From assembly GCA_963693285.1 (NCBI GenBank), contig OY848917.1, positions 5,032,118 through 5,096,117 on the forward strand: a stretch of DNA of 64,000 nucleotides, in the 5' to 3' direction. Below, in pieces: positions 23,585 to 37,095 of the stretch. How positions within the stretch are numbered: position 1 is the stretch's first letter; each line of letters opens with the position of its first letter. The notes under the pieces were generated by a model. That model was not told where the DNA came from. It worked only from the letters and a program-made list of their open reading frames with translations, and did not search any database. This stretch comes from Xestospongia muta. Taxonomy: Eukaryota > Porifera > Demospongiae > Haplosclerida > Petrosiidae. The translations under genes and the position numbers were made by a program.

Positions 23585-25110
23585 CAGAAAAAAATATATG
23601 GATACATTTGTAGCAGTTACCAAACCTATAGATTATAATCACAGTTGCTCCAAAATTTTCATTTATACATATACTTTACATTTATTATAAACAATTTCAT
23701 AGCTTTGATTATCACTAATACATGTAACCTCACATGTTAAAATTTCATACATTTCATATTTCTTATAAATAAGACATTTTCAGGCAAATACATTTTATAG
23801 ATTGAAATAAAAATCTTTGTAGTTGTAATGCAGTAATCTCAACATAAATTCTAATTTGAACCAATTCCAAAAATATAAATGCAGTCTATATAGCTTAAAT
23901 CACTTTAGATACTTTATGCACATTATTCCAACAATAGACTTAAAATTTATTTAATTAAAAGTTCTTATGATTAGGGCTTATGAAAAGTGATCATTTGTTT
24001 ATTTTTTAGGAGGTGACTTGTTAAGCTATTTAAAACGAAACCGAACAACATTAGTAGTACTATCAGATGAAGAAAATGTAAATAATATAGTACAAATGAA
24101 CACACTGTGACTTAAATTTTCCAACACTTTAGAAAGAAAAAATTGAAATTCAAATATTGTCCATGTGTCTACAAATAGCTAAAGGTATGGAATATATAGC
24201 TAAACAGAACCTTCTACACAGAGATTTAGCAGCAAGAAATTGCATGTAAGTTCATTTTTGTAATCAATAATCATCTTTATTTATAATGTGCTAAAGACAT
24301 TAACATATCAATATACCAATGAACATATCAAAATTCACCAAAACTTAGCAATCTGTCTTGTCAAAGTAAATGTTTTTCATATAGGATTGATCATCAAGGT
24401 ATTATTAAGGTTTCAGATTTTGGACTTTCTAAAAGTTTATATGAAAAGATGTACTTCAGACAAGATAAAAGTGATGGAGTTAAACTGCCTATCAAATGGA
24501 TGGCAATTGAGAGTATTGATGATGGAATATTCTCAGAAAAGACTGATGTGGTAAATTAGTTTTTAAAATTTTTCTCTTAACTAATGAACATTTTTTCTGG
24601 TATATTATATAGTGGTCTTATGGAGTCACATGTTGGGAAATATTTAGTGGTGGAAAGGTTCCATATGGAGGGATTACTCCAATGGGTTTGCTTAAAATAT
24701 TACAGGAAGGTTATCGTATGGAAAAACCAAACAATACAGCATGCTCACAAAAAACGTAAGTTAACAAAATTAACACTAGTTTATGATTGCAATAGTAATC
24801 CTACTCACTTTATAATGCTTTGTGATTTGGCTTTTCATCCTCTTCCTATATATAGATATGAATCAGTAATGTTACAATGTTGGAATAGTTCATCAAATGA
24901 GAGACCTACTTTTTCAGAGTTGGTGATTACTATTGAGAACATGTTAACATCAATGGCTAACTATATCGATTTCAATCAGTTTACATTAGAAGTAGAAGAA
25001 CAGAAAGGTTAATTCATATTTGTATAAAATTTGTTTGTTATTGTAACACTTTATTTATTATTATTATAGGAATTGTGAGTACTACTGATGAGGAATCATC
25101 TGAGCTGTAA
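16754..25110 (+). CDS. SRCR-NIDO-SMB-SRCR-SRCR receptor tyrosine kinase, copy C
   Basis: Exons: 16754-16820, 16981-17151, 17586-17744, 18346-18479, 18743-19042, 19281-19521, 19581-19808, 19908-19992, 20117-20202, 20306-20470, 21377-21571, 21902-22063, 22283-22508, 22697-22764, 22927-23031, 23080-23160, 23350-23493, 24010-24077, 24133-24245, 24385-24550, 24613-24755, 24856-25007, 25070-25110 (1099 residues). Closest relative is copy B: introns and 3' flank are nearly identical. Start chosen at the ATG giving [17 protein letters not shown], a good signal peptide; an in-frame GTG 24 bp upstream is not a plausible start. Domain order is as in B. Differences include SLTKRVP at the NIDO end, a shorter basic juxtamembrane start ([11 protein letters not shown]) and AKQNLLHRD before the catalytic loop. 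The convertase-like KKKKRS site and the YVN motif are kept. All kinase motifs are intact; no disabling lesion seen. Confidence 0.9.
18079..18116. repeat. (TA)n microsatellite in intron 3 of copy C
   Basis: Alternating TA tract within the intron before exon 4. In copy B the same position holds only a short interrupted TA tract (about 6170-6190), so the run has expanded or contracted since the B/C duplication. Confidence 0.9.
23529..23581. repeat. (TA)n microsatellite in intron 17 of copy C
   Basis: Same place as the tract in copy B intron 17, of similar length. It generates spurious minus-strand Tyr-Ile repeat ORFs. Confidence 0.95.
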
Positions 25111-26222
25111 AATGAAAAAAAATTCAAATAATGTTATTTTCATGGATTATTAATCTTTGTTTATCAATATATTTTTGATTGTTTTCCTTGGTATGTCTTT
25201 TTAACTATCCTACAATCAGCAAAAGTGATTTATACTATGACAAATATCCTATTTGGAACTAGAGGAAGTAGTATCAAATAAACTTCTAAAGGCAAATTTA
25301 GAATGGATAAAGTGATTAGCCACTTATGGGAATATTCAAACAACTTAATATATATCATCCTGGAAGTCAATTTGCTTCCCCTCACACTGCCCACTCATAA
25401 TTCATTTCTGTGATTCCTTTATTTGGTATCCAGAATCCTCATTTATTCAGGAATATTATATGCCCTTTACTATGCTCTGTTTCTGTAATGTTATTGTTGT
25501 GCTTGGGTCACTATTCCTTATTTCAAGTAAAGTTTATTATTAATCAAGTACCTGGATCTATTACAATAATACAAAATGTTTAAGGAGATATCACTGTACT
25601 TGTCATTATATCTTTACAGTAGTAACAATTGCTATTTCTATTTTCTCTAGTATATCAATAGTCTCTTTAAACGTCTCTTCTTATACTTCACATAACTCCT
25701 TTCTTTACACTGATGATGTCATTCTGTCAATTTTCATGATTTGCCCCTTTGTTCAACATGCATGACCTTGTGTCAATGAACTGTCGTTTATTTTTCCATG
25801 TGCATCATCTAACAGTAAATCCTCTAAGTTTTTAAGTTTATGCTTTTCTCATTCTATTCCAGACCTTATTTCACCAATTCTCTGATTATTCTATTTCTAA
25901 TACAATGTACTCTCATTCAAAGTGTTACATCATTTGTTTATCCGAATTTGGAGTCTCAGTTCAATCTAATTTTTCCTCGGCTAATCATTATTAGAAAAGT
26001 CAAATAGTAACAATACAATGTCATATAAGTTATATGATTTCATTCTGTCTTGCTTTTGGATGAGAGTAGCCTTTGTAGTGTCTAATGTAATTAAGTTTTT
26101 CAGTATACTTAGGATTCATTAGGTTTCAGTTACTCTGATCATTAATGACATCATAGAGTTAATACCTGACAACAACATGATTTATTGTCATGTGATAATG
26201 ATAATAAATGCACTATATATGA
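25111..26222. other. Spacer 3' of copy C
   Basis: Close match to the spacer 3' of copy B over about 950 bp. No gene is recognised. Confidence 0.7.
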
Positions 26223-26886
26223 AAGGCACTAAAGTTATTTATAAATGCTATGCCAGCTTAGGCCCAGCTATGATGTTGCTAGGTACCATTGCAAGAAAAT
26301 TGATTAACATTCTAGAAGGTGTGGTCACATTTATCAATATTTCATATACAAAATTTATTGTAACTTGAAGATGAAACGTTCTTTGCAAACGTCCCGTGAA
26401 ACAAATATAAATCAATATATTATCTATTAGTAGCAGTTTTTTCAGTGCTTTGAGACGTTTACTGAATGCGTCACTTCGCTCCAAGTCCATGTACAATCTT
26501 GAAAACACTTTTCAGAACTATGACGATTGCTTCAACCAACGGCCTTCTGCCTTGCTGATGCTTCTTCCTCTAAGATTGTCTACAACATACTAATAAATCT
26601 CTATATTAAGTTTTTTACTTTTCGAGAAACAGCACCATGACCTGTGCAGCCTGAAAATCCTTTTGCGAGTTTAAGCTTTCGTTTTCCTTGACAATGTTCT
26701 TGATACTACTGTTGTAAAGTCCACACGTTTTTCTATTCGTTGTTCAACGTTGGTAGCAGCTAACGCTTCGCTTGCCAAGTTATAGCAGTTCAAAAACAAT
26801 CCCCGGTAACAGGCAGTGCAGACACACACACACACACACTGACAGATTACAGTACCCTCGCTATGCGCCCATGCACAGCGCGGTTA
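26223..26886. other. Unique, less AT-rich insert between copies C and D
   Basis: The flanking repeat-unit sequence (ACTATATAT on the left, AATATGCTCGATTAATT on the right) is contiguous near 14330-14355 and 37020-37045, so ~0.65 kb is inserted here. The insert is visibly richer in G+C than its surroundings and ends in a short (AC)n run and a GC-rich patch (GCGCCCATGCACAGCGCGG). A minus-strand ORF (26248-26508, 86 codons) shows no domain I recognise. Terminal repeats were not found. Confidence 0.45.
26820..26840. repeat. (AC)n microsatellite
   Basis: A short AC dinucleotide run, about nine units, within the inserted segment upstream of copy D. Confidence 0.9.
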
Positions 26887-27381
26887 ATAAATAACAAATA
26901 TGCTCGATTAATTATGAATTCTAAGTGAATTGATATCAAATATATTAGTTGTATTTTTTTAAATTTTATCTAGAGATTGTGAATAACAGATTTCGTGCAT
27001 GTTACTTAATACATCACACAATTTCCGACAGGTGCTAGCAAATTGTACTTCATAGGATTTCCCTGTTTAACAGGATGAGAGTTCAAAGATACTGGATGTG
27101 GAAGTTAATTAACACCTTAACAAAAGTGTTTGTGTAGTTAATTCGATAAGTAAACACAATTGCGTCAATTTTGGGGTCTAGTGTATATAGTATTAATTTC
27201 ACATTGAAGTATGCACCTCCAGTGACGGGAAAATAGATAAAAGTGCTAAATTTTGTCAGTCTAGGCTAAGGTTCTCGTCCAATGACTAGATAACGTCTTT
27301 TATAATTATATATGTAGTTAGTTTTAGTAAGTAAGACCATATTATTGAAGACCTTTAGTGTTTTCTAGCATATACTTTGAT
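26887..27381 (+). promoter_or_regulatory. Conserved promoter-proximal block of copy D
   Basis: Near-identical to the block upstream of copy C, including AACAGGATGAGAG, GGAAGTTAATTAACACC (core 27105-27112), the GTGACGGGAAAATAG stretch and CCATATTATTGAAGACC before the start codon. Function inferred. Confidence 0.55.
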
Positions 27382-30300
27382 ATGAAGACATCTTTGTGGA
27401 CTTCTATTATTATCTCAATACTTTTATCTCAACTTATAAAGAGTGAAGGTAATTACCAGTATAACTCATTATATGATTCAATGTTGTTACTGTTAATATA
27501 CAATTATACTTATATTACATTTTATTCACGAAATATTAATCACAGTATTACAATACAATAGATTTACCATTTAACTTAAATGTTCTCATTTCTTGTTTAT
27601 CTATGTAGCTCAATGTACTGATGGTACATTAGATATAATTAATCAAGTTAATGATGATGTCAAAGACAATGGACAACTCTTTATTTGCTCAAATAACACA
27701 TGGTTTCCTCTCTGTTCTACTAACTTTGATAGTGATGAAGCACAAGCAGCATGTCGTCAACTTGGATTTGTAGATGGAAGTAAGTTATGATATAACTTGT
27801 TATGTAATATTATAGCTCTAGAGTCTCTATGTGGTCAAAAGTATCATCTCAATAATTATTTTTAATTGTATATGTTTGATTTTGACTACAATTATAAATC
27901 GAAGCTTTGATATATATCCATATTATTTTGCTGGTAATAAGTAATAAATCAGGTCTATAAGTTTTTTATAGACATGGATTTTATAATAGATAAACTGTCT
28001 AAATGGGATTATTATGAGCACATGCTAACTTTAAAAGACCTATATCTCATCCAGGACACATTTAGACTTTTGAACCATGGGAGGAGGGACAAAGTGGGTG
28101 TGGTATTGATAGATACCAAATTCATACATGTGTTTTATAATTTAAAAAATTATTATAACTGTTTAAACTTGGTCCTTTTCCTGATGCTATGATTATTGCA
28201 TAACAGGAATCACATATAAGTATGAATTGTACATAATGAATTTTAAAATAAAATACTAATGCTTAAAAGCAAGACTTTTAATGAGGGTGGGGGCACAGTG
28301 CCACTACAGATATTATCACATGTTAATATTAAGGGCCCTAATAATTAAATAAAATTAATATTTAATATGACAATACCAGCCTGCATTCTCTTATCCAGCA
28401 ACCCAATCCTAATAATTTCCTATAATATTGTGTAGAATTTCATTAAATATGGAATTGGAACAACTCCCACTCTCTCTGCCTATCTACGTAGGAAGGAGAG
28501 ATATTATATTTTGTGATAAGGGCACTTCTAATCATTAGTGTGTGTGTAAGTGTGTGTAAACCTATCCTTGATCATACATACAATTGGCCAGCACTCTAGA
28601 AGTTCTAAAGTGTTAGTGAACTAAACCAGTGATTCTTGTGGATTCTTGATCAGTTAACGACACTATACATACAAAGTTAGGAAAAACACGTGCAGGAGTC
28701 TACGTTTCAGAGTTCTAAGCAAATGTTTAGCTAGAATGCTTAGTGTAGACAAGGTGGACAGCCATTCAGTTGGTTGTACGTCATATGCTATTCCCAGCAA
28801 CCCAATTTAATTACTATGTACTAATATTATACTCTTCCTATTAATTATTGCATATTTGTTAAAATCAAATATCAAACAGTTTATTGTCTAAATCTGCTCC
28901 ATTAGCTTATAAGCAATAACTTAATTATGTATTAAATAAAACCATTCTTAAAATTATTACTTTACCTTCAGTTACTATTTTAGCCTTCTGAGTCCATATT
29001 TATATAACTAGTACTAGTAGCACCTGGATGTACTATTTTAATTATATAATGTGCTCTTCCTATTCAATCAACAAGTTTTTTCCATTACAGAGTTACTATC
29101 AGCTACTAATCAACAAACTAATACTACTTTCATAGACATTATTTCCTATTGTAATGGCTATGAAGATCATCTCACTAATGGTGGATGTACTAATATAACT
29201 GACTCTATATGTTCATCACAACAAGGAGCACAACTGTACTGTTATAACAGTAAGAATTATGAGCACTGATGTATGACTAAATTTGTTGATATTAATGTGC
29301 TAAATAAATTTGATTGAGAAGTACTGTTGGTAATGTTTTGTAACACACATACACTTTTTATAATTATAAGCTAACAACACAACATTAAATTTAGTTTATA
29401 GCCTATGTCCTTTATTTGTCACCTTATGAATTCTATTTAGGTTTATAACACATATATGTGAGTGTAATCTTTAATAGTCTTGTTATTCCTTTACATAAAA
29501 TAATCTTTTATTATTGCTATACTTTAATAAAATGTTCCTTTTCGTTTATTACTATTAGAATTAGTATGTAAAACAATTCTCTTTTTAGATTTTCTCTCAT
29601 TTCTATCCACTGATTCTCCTGGGCCAAAAACATTAGTTGAAATTGGTATTAGTGCTAGAAGTGCTCCATTCAATCTTACTGTAAACATACCACTTGGGAC
29701 TGGTACAGCAATGACTGGACATGTAAGTCAATATAAAAGATTTATCATTTCATTCTATTAAAAGATAAGTATTAATTATATTTTATTGCACTTATTATAT
29801 AATGCAGACAATTGGTCATTTAATTGTAGATACACTGAGTAATGTAACACACAGAATATTATTACAATATATGAGTACATTGATATAAAAGTACTATTAA
29901 ATCAACTAGAATGTGTGTGACATTACACTATATATTAGTGCATATTTGCTTACTGACTGAGAGGGGATATAAGATTAGGATTTAAAATGTTTATTTCTAT
30001 TTCAGTTCTATGATAATGGAATGATTTCCTTTGGCCCTAACATTGTTGAGGATTTATCAACTGTCAGATTGGATGCTAACATGACCTATGATATTGTGTT
30101 ACCATTCTGGAGTAAGTTAAGCATTAACAGACGAAAAAATGGAGAGTTCAAAGGAGAAATACACTTGAGAGCTGACCAAAACTTAGAGTCACCTCTGTTT
30201 ACAGTAGTTGACAGATATATTCAAACAAATGGTGGTAATGATGGAGTTAACTTTACTGGTGAAGTACTGTTCTTTGTGGAATGGGAACAGAAAGACAATA

Positions 30301-33300
30301 ATGAGGTTGGTAAATGATTATATGTAAAAGGTTTGGTCCTCGTTGATTATTATTAGAGTATGATACCAAATATAGGAAATAGTGTATTGGCACAAAAGAA
30401 TATAATAGAAATGTTTTTTAGTTCTATTTAATGTATTAGTCAGTGTATGTAGTAATATTTTACTTTTGCTTTTAGGAAATAGTATTTCAAACTATTATTA
30501 TCAGTGATTACACAAAGACATTCACAATCTTTATATATAAGTGTGATCCTACATTAAGACCAATTAATGCTATCATTGGATACAGTATTGCTAACTTTAG
30601 TTCTGAGACATTTCGGTATTCAGAGACACCATTCACTCAAAAAATGTCCTGTATTAATACTCAAGTTAATGTGGAATATTATAATTTGATATACAGCCTA
30701 ACTGAAAGAGTACCAGGTACCTCCAACTATATATATTGTATTCAACTTATATGTATTTTGAATGACTCTGTAGTAGAAAATAAAAAAAAGAAACGAAGCA
30801 CTATGAAAATAGTGAAGAGACAAACAGGACCATGTACTAGTGCTAACCTAACACTATCAAGGTGTTGTAGACCATTTCAAGATCCCACTAGTTCATGTCG
30901 TGTTACTGATAATAATGGTGAGAGTTGTTACTGTGACTCACTGTGTTTTGAAAGAAATGACTGTTGTGATGATGCTCCAGTTCAAGCTCCTTGTGTTCCA
31001 TGTAAGTAATATACTGACATATTTAGTTACAATAACATTTAGTATTGTAATAATTCCACTCTAGTTACATGAGCTTTTTTCCTTTCAAATCTTACAGTAT
31101 GTACAAGTGGCACAATTAATCAAGCTGGTTATACCTATTATCCTAAAGGACGAGTTAGTATATGTCAAGATGGACTACCAAGGTAACATTTATTTCACAA
31201 AGCAATAGTATGTAGCTAACTGAGAATGATATCACAATACATTGTCCAATAAAAAAGCCCACACCGACACATCATCAATATATATTTTTTACAGATATAT
31301 ACGGCAATTAGGATTATCTATTCCATTAGTAAGTGAAGCTGTAGTTTGTCAACAAATACTTGATCAGATTACAACAATTGGACAAGGTAAAGAATGTAAA
31401 ACAGTTAATAGAATTATTAGTTATAGATTATATTAATATAATATTCAGTATTATACATCACCAATGTTGTTGTCTTCTCATTGCAGATAAGATGATAGTA
31501 GGAATTCGTACACAGTCCTTCTTTTTAGTTGATCGCAGAGCAATAAATTGTATTGGAATTGAAAGAGCAACACAGAATTGTTCATATATGCCTTTACCAA
31601 GACCTCATGCCCTTCTAACTTTAATGGACCCACTTGCTCTTGTTGATTGTAAAGGTTAGTAAACATTGCAATGACTTCATTTATCTGTATCTATTGTTAT
31701 TTACTTATCAAATAGCATATGTTATAGTTACTATTATATACCTACTGTTCAATGTTGTATATTTATCAAACAACTTCTGTAAATTTTATACTTTCCAAAC
31801 AATTAAAATTGAAGAATTTGCATATATAGCTGGATTAGTCTGTGCTTCCTTTTTGTTATTTGAATGTGACTGTCAAACCTGTCAGAAGTTATATAAAGCC
31901 CTATTGGTTCACAAAAGAGACTTTTATCCATAAACTAGATTTCTGATAAGTAAATACTTGCAATTGAGATTCTGAGATGTGACAAAGAGGAAAGATATTG
32001 GTTTAAGTTAGAAGGTGTTGGCCTGGATATCAAAAACCTTTCTTATAACCTTAAAAGGTCTATCTAGTTAGAGTGTTGACCCTACTAAAGTTTTATCCAT
32101 TTCAAATGCAAAAGGCACTGCTGCAGAATTCTTGGCAACTTGGTTCTTTAGTGTGGTCTAAAGGAAGACAAAACCAATGTCATTTTTTTTTCAAATTTAG
32201 TAACCATGCCAAGGAGCTCTAATATCACCACTTTGATTATTTTGTCATCCTGCAACACCTTTCTAAGTGAATGAAGTCAACATGTATATGTGTGACATCT
32301 CTCCTTAAAGGCTTATATCCACATCTATGACTTTTTCATAGATTTTATAGCAGCTAATGCTTCAAGCTGTATTAATGGTGCAATAAGACTAAATCCACTT
32401 AATGGTTCTACATCAGCTACTCAAGGATTAGTTGAAATCTGTATTGCTGGAAAATGGAACAGAACATGTTCATCTAATATTAACAATGATGATGCTAGAG
32501 CTCTTTGTACAATAATGGGACTACCATCAAATGGTAAGTTAATTCTGAAATAGATTAATGTACCAATTCAATTAATTGTGTTTGAAGTTATGATCTGATG
32601 GCTATATACCTATATCAGTAAAGGATTACTGTAAGGGCCAATATCAATTTGTATTAAGATCTGATAAAGCTATTAAAATTATTTAGAAGGTCAAATTTAA
32701 TATTGTGCATGTCTCTTTGCTTTTTTAATTGTTACAATTTCTAAACAATAAGAAACTTATTCATAACACAAATCTTTATAACATTGAGAGTGATATATGA
32801 TTTCTTATCTCATTATATTTCATTACTAACAATTAAACATGATGCTCTACTATTTCTTTTTTACAGTCGTAGGTACAGCTGCTGTGTCCATGATGACCAC
32901 TATAGGTATTAAAACACTCCAATGTAATACCACTGCTACATCATTAAGAGATTGTACAATACAACTAGGGACTTGTTTTGAATCTGTTGCAGCTGCAATT
33001 GCTTGTGGTAGCTCTGTTATTAATGGTAAGCTGTATGATAATTTATGATACAAGCATGTGGTAAGTTTGTTACTGTTAGGCCACTATGAGTCTATTGGAC
33101 ATAATTGAGTACTAGGTTTGAAGAAATAAATGCATTCAATAAAATTAATATCTTTTAGGTTACCATCATGTTTAAATTAAAAGCATTTATATAATATAAA
33201 AAGTGACTATGGCCTATTGGGAAAAATTGAGTACTTGATTTGAATGACTATTAATTTTGTTTATTAAAATTAAGTATCATTGGATGAAATACATTCAATT

Positions 33301-35944
33301 GTTAACAAAATAAATACTTTATATATAAAAATACAAACAATAAACATTCATTATTATTATTATGGTAGTGTTAATTTCATTAATAGTATTCCAAAGTGCT
33401 ACCCCTACAGCTACTCCAGGTCATGGTGATACCAATGAGTTACCTGATATATATATAGGGATTGGTGTATCACTGTGCATAGTAGTAATCTTTTTAATAC
33501 TGATATTGTTACTAATACTGATAATAAGAATCCGTAAAAAAATTGTTAGAAGAAAAACTCAGGGAGAACATGAAGACACATCATCAAGAGAAGAGTATGT
33601 AATTCAAATATATGTAATCATGTTGATTATTCTTTAAAATATTCAAGATAATCCTATTACTTATTTAAAGCATATTACAGTACTGGTGCAGAATGTACAA
33701 GCATTGACGTCCATCTTGAATAAATTCTATTCATTTTATTACTATTATTATTGAAAAACTTTTATGATAATTTTATAGTGAACGAAATGGTTCTTCATGT
33801 GATCGATATGTTAATGGTGTAGAAATGTCTTCAACAGCTCTGTCAAGTTAGTCAAATAATTTGAGATGCATACAGCTGTAGTAATGTAGGTTATGGTAAA
33901 TATTATAGTGAAAATGTAAATATTACAACTAAAAATACCTTATTGTTAAATGTTATACTCTCACATCAACCATGATTTTTATAAAAATATTCTAAATTGA
34001 TATCATTATAGGAATTGTGTCAACTAAAGTGAAAAAAGATTTCTTAGCAAATTTAGAATCATCAGGACTAATTATTCCTTATAGTCATCTCAGACTTTTA
34101 GACTGTGTGGGTCAAGGTAAGTTCTGTACACGCGTCTATCATTTTGCATCACAATGTCTTACAGGAGAATTTGGTTTGGTATATAAAGCTCATTTATTTA
34201 ATGAACAAGGAATACCTACTGATGTAGCTGTCAAGACACTTAAAGGTCAGTGAATGAGTAGTAACAAATAATTAACTGCAAATGAAAACTGCAGTCCTGA
34301 CACTGCACTGATGACTGATGACAAATATATGATTAGAAATGACATTAGAAATTTCGCTTTGTAACACAGTTTGATATTAACTATACAGCAAATATATGTA
34401 CACAATGATATTATCTTATTTCTATTTATAGGTACTTATACTCAAAATGATGTTGATGATTTTTTAGTTGAAAGTCTTAAAATGAAACAGCTAAACCACT
34501 TCAATGTAATGACACTTGAAGGAGTTTGTCTTGATGCTGGTCCTGCACCTTTTATAGTACTTCCATATATGGCAGGTATGTGTGAATAATATTTCAATAT
34601 ATACAGAAAAAAGTAATTGCTACATTTTCAGCATTGACAAAACTTATAGATAATACTCCCAGTTCATTCTAAATTTCATGTGTACATTTATCATGTAATA
34701 TTTAATGTCTTCTCATGTATTATTACTAACATAACTATCTTAACAACAACCTCATGTATTAATTTCACTTAATGAAATTGTAAACATAATATATAATAGG
34801 GCAATAAAAAGTGTGATCATTTGTTATTTATTTTAGGAGGTGACTTGTTGAGTTATTTAAAAAGAAACCGAAAGACATTAGTAGGATCAGAAACAGAAGA
34901 AGATGTAAATTAAATAAATATGACTGCTCTGTGACTAGAATTTTTCCAACACTTTAGAAAGAAAAACTTGAAATTCAACTACTGTCCATGTGTCTACAAA
35001 TAGCTAAAGGTATGGAATATATAGCTGAAGAGAACATTTTACACAGAGATTTAGCAGCAAGAAATTGCATGTAAGTTTAAATGTTAATTTTTCTGTATAT
35101 GTTGTACTTATTTATAGTAATGCTAAATAGATCAAACTTTAAATGAATTAAATAGCCAATTACTATTAATTAACTTATTAATCATTAACTTAAATTTTAT
35201 TATAACACTCTTGATATAGGATTAATCATCAAGGTATTATTAAGGTTTCAGACTTCGGACTTTCTAAAAGCTTGTATGAAAAGATGTACTTCAAACAGGA
35301 GAAAACTGTTGGAGTTAAACTGCCTATCAAATGGATGGCAATCGAGAGTATTGATGATGGAATATTCTCAGAAAAAACTGATGTGGTAAATTTGTTTAAA
35401 TTTTAAAATGTATCACTTGTCTAATAAACATGTTATACTATTTAGTGGTCGTATGGAGTCACATGTTGGGAAATATTTAGTGGTGGAAAGGTTCCATATG
35501 GAGGGATTACTCCAATGAGTTTGCTCAAAATGTTACAGGAAGGTTATCGTATGGAAAAACCAAACAATGCAGCATGTTCACAAAAAACGTTAAGTTCACA
35601 AAATCAGCAATAATTTATGACTACAAAAATAATCCTACTGATTCTGAATGCTTTATGATTTGGTTCTTCATCCTGTTTCTATATATAGGTATGAATCAGT
35701 AATGTTACAATGTTGGGATAGTTTATCAGATGAGAGACCTACATTCTCAGAGATGGTAGTTACTCTTGATAACATGTTAACATCAATGGCTAGCTATGTT
35801 GACTTTAATCAATTCACATTAGAAGTAGAAGAACAGAAAGGTTATGTCGTATTTATATATAATATGGTTGTTATTGTAACATTTTATTTATTTCACATTA
35901 TAGGAATAATGAGTACCACTGATGAGGAATCATCTGAGCTGTGA
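27382..35944 (+). CDS. SRCR-NIDO-SMB-SRCR-SRCR receptor tyrosine kinase, copy D
   Basis: Exons: 27382-27448, 27609-27779, 29091-29249, 29589-29722, 30006-30305, 30476-30716, 30774-31001, 31098-31182, 31295-31386, 31487-31654, 32342-32533, 32867-33025, 33387-33594, 33779-33846, 34012-34116, 34165-34245, 34432-34575, 34837-34904, 34958-35070, 35220-35385, 35446-35588, 35689-35840, 35904-35944 (1094 residues). Pairs with copy E. Compared with B/C, the second SRCR is of another type ([11 protein letters not shown]...[19 protein letters not shown]), exon 13 is 18 bp shorter with stalk [16 protein letters not shown], and the activation loop reads [20 protein letters not shown] is kept; juxtamembrane is SCDRYVNGV. 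Exon 5 uses an unusual donor GTTGGT where other copies have GTTTGT. Introns 6 (57 bp), 15 (48 bp) and 22 (63 bp) are all in frame without stops. Kinase motifs are complete. Confidence 0.9.
27780..29090 (+). other. Long intron 2 of copy D
   Basis: A 1311-bp intron, related to intron 2 of E (39675-40868), to a shorter version in F (49917-50568) and to the B-C relic. Introns 2 of B and C (about 430 bp) are a different sequence. No terminal repeats or sustained coding potential; the plus-strand ORF at 27974-28192 is not conserved in frame in E. Confidence 0.6.
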
Positions 35945-37030
35945 AAATAAAAAAATATCAAATAATTTTATTTTCGTGGATTATTAATCCTTTGTTTATA
36001 AATATATTTTTGATTTGTTTTTTATTTGGAATGTCTTTTAAATATCATACAATCAGCAAAAGTCATTTATGCTATGCAGATGTCCTAATTGGATATAACT
36101 AGAACTAGAGAAAATAGTATCAAACGAATTTATAGAGGCAGATTTAGAATGGATTAGATGTAGATAAGCTGATTGATCATTAATGCTAATATTCTAAGGT
36201 TTTTATTAGGCCATCCTTGAAGTCAATTAGTATCTTTCAGACTGACTAGTCTCAATGTGGTTCCTTGATTCATTTGATTGGTGTCCAGATACCTTAACAG
36301 AAACAACATATACTTCTCAGTGAAAGAATCTTCAAATATTTGCAAACCTTCCATGTAATTTTACTGGCATAGCTACAGATAACTGGTTTTGTTAGAAATG
36401 GATCAGGTTGTGTTAATAATGAGGTTATGATCCCATTTCTCAGCAAACACACAAAGACACACACATATATACGTATTTATAGAGTTTGAAGATACTACCA
36501 ATTTCCTAGCTCATCTACACTTCAATAGAAACTAGTCATATCACTCACTACTAATATTTATTTCACAGGTACTCCTTTGACTCACTTAATATCCCCAATG
36601 GTGTGAACATTGGACAACACAGTTTTTTTTAAGGCTACTCGTATTCACACCAAACAAGATACTCTGACATTTAAGAGATCCTGTTCTGTTTGTTCACATA
36701 AACCTCAAATTTGAAAAAATCTTGAAGTTTCAGTTTCATCTAATTTTTCTAGGCTATTCATTATTAGAAAAGTTAGATATCAACAATAAAATGTCATATA
36801 AGTGATATGATTTCATTGTCTTCCTTATAGATCAGAGAAGCCTTTCTAGTGTGCTCATGTAATATGTATTATATATCAATAGTTGCAAAGCACAGAAATT
36901 AAGTTTCAGTATACTTAGGATTCATTAGTTTTCAGTTACTTTGATCATTAATGACATCACAGGAGGTAATACTTGACAACAACATAATTTATTGTCATGT
37001 GATAATGATAATAAATGAAGTATATATATA
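35945..37030. other. Spacer 3' of copy D
   Basis: The 3' flank is related to the other spacers, e.g. the stretch after the stop and the part from about 36720 to 37015. The middle (about 36250-36650) is not obviously shared. No gene recognised. Confidence 0.55.
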
Positions 37031-37095
37031 AATAACTATATGCTCAATTAATTATGAATTGTAGCTGTATTGATATCAAGTATGTGTTAGTTGTA

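Noticed and set aside
23382..23642. Minus-strand ORFs rich in Tyr-Ile repeats (also 11468-11707)
   Set aside because: They are translations of (TA)n microsatellites antisense to exon 17 and intron 17 of the receptor genes.
26248..26508. 86-codon minus-strand ORF in the insert between C and D
   Set aside because: No recognisable domain, no splice context, not repeated in other spacers.
27974..28192. 72-codon plus-strand ORF in intron 2 of copy D
   Set aside because: The homologous stretch in copy E has an in-frame stop (GGATTAATGTGA region), and there is no start or domain support.
32850..33053. Antisense ORFs over exon 12 of D and E (also 44569-44772)
   Set aside because: They mirror a conserved sense SRCR exon with correct splice sites; antisense openness is a by-product.
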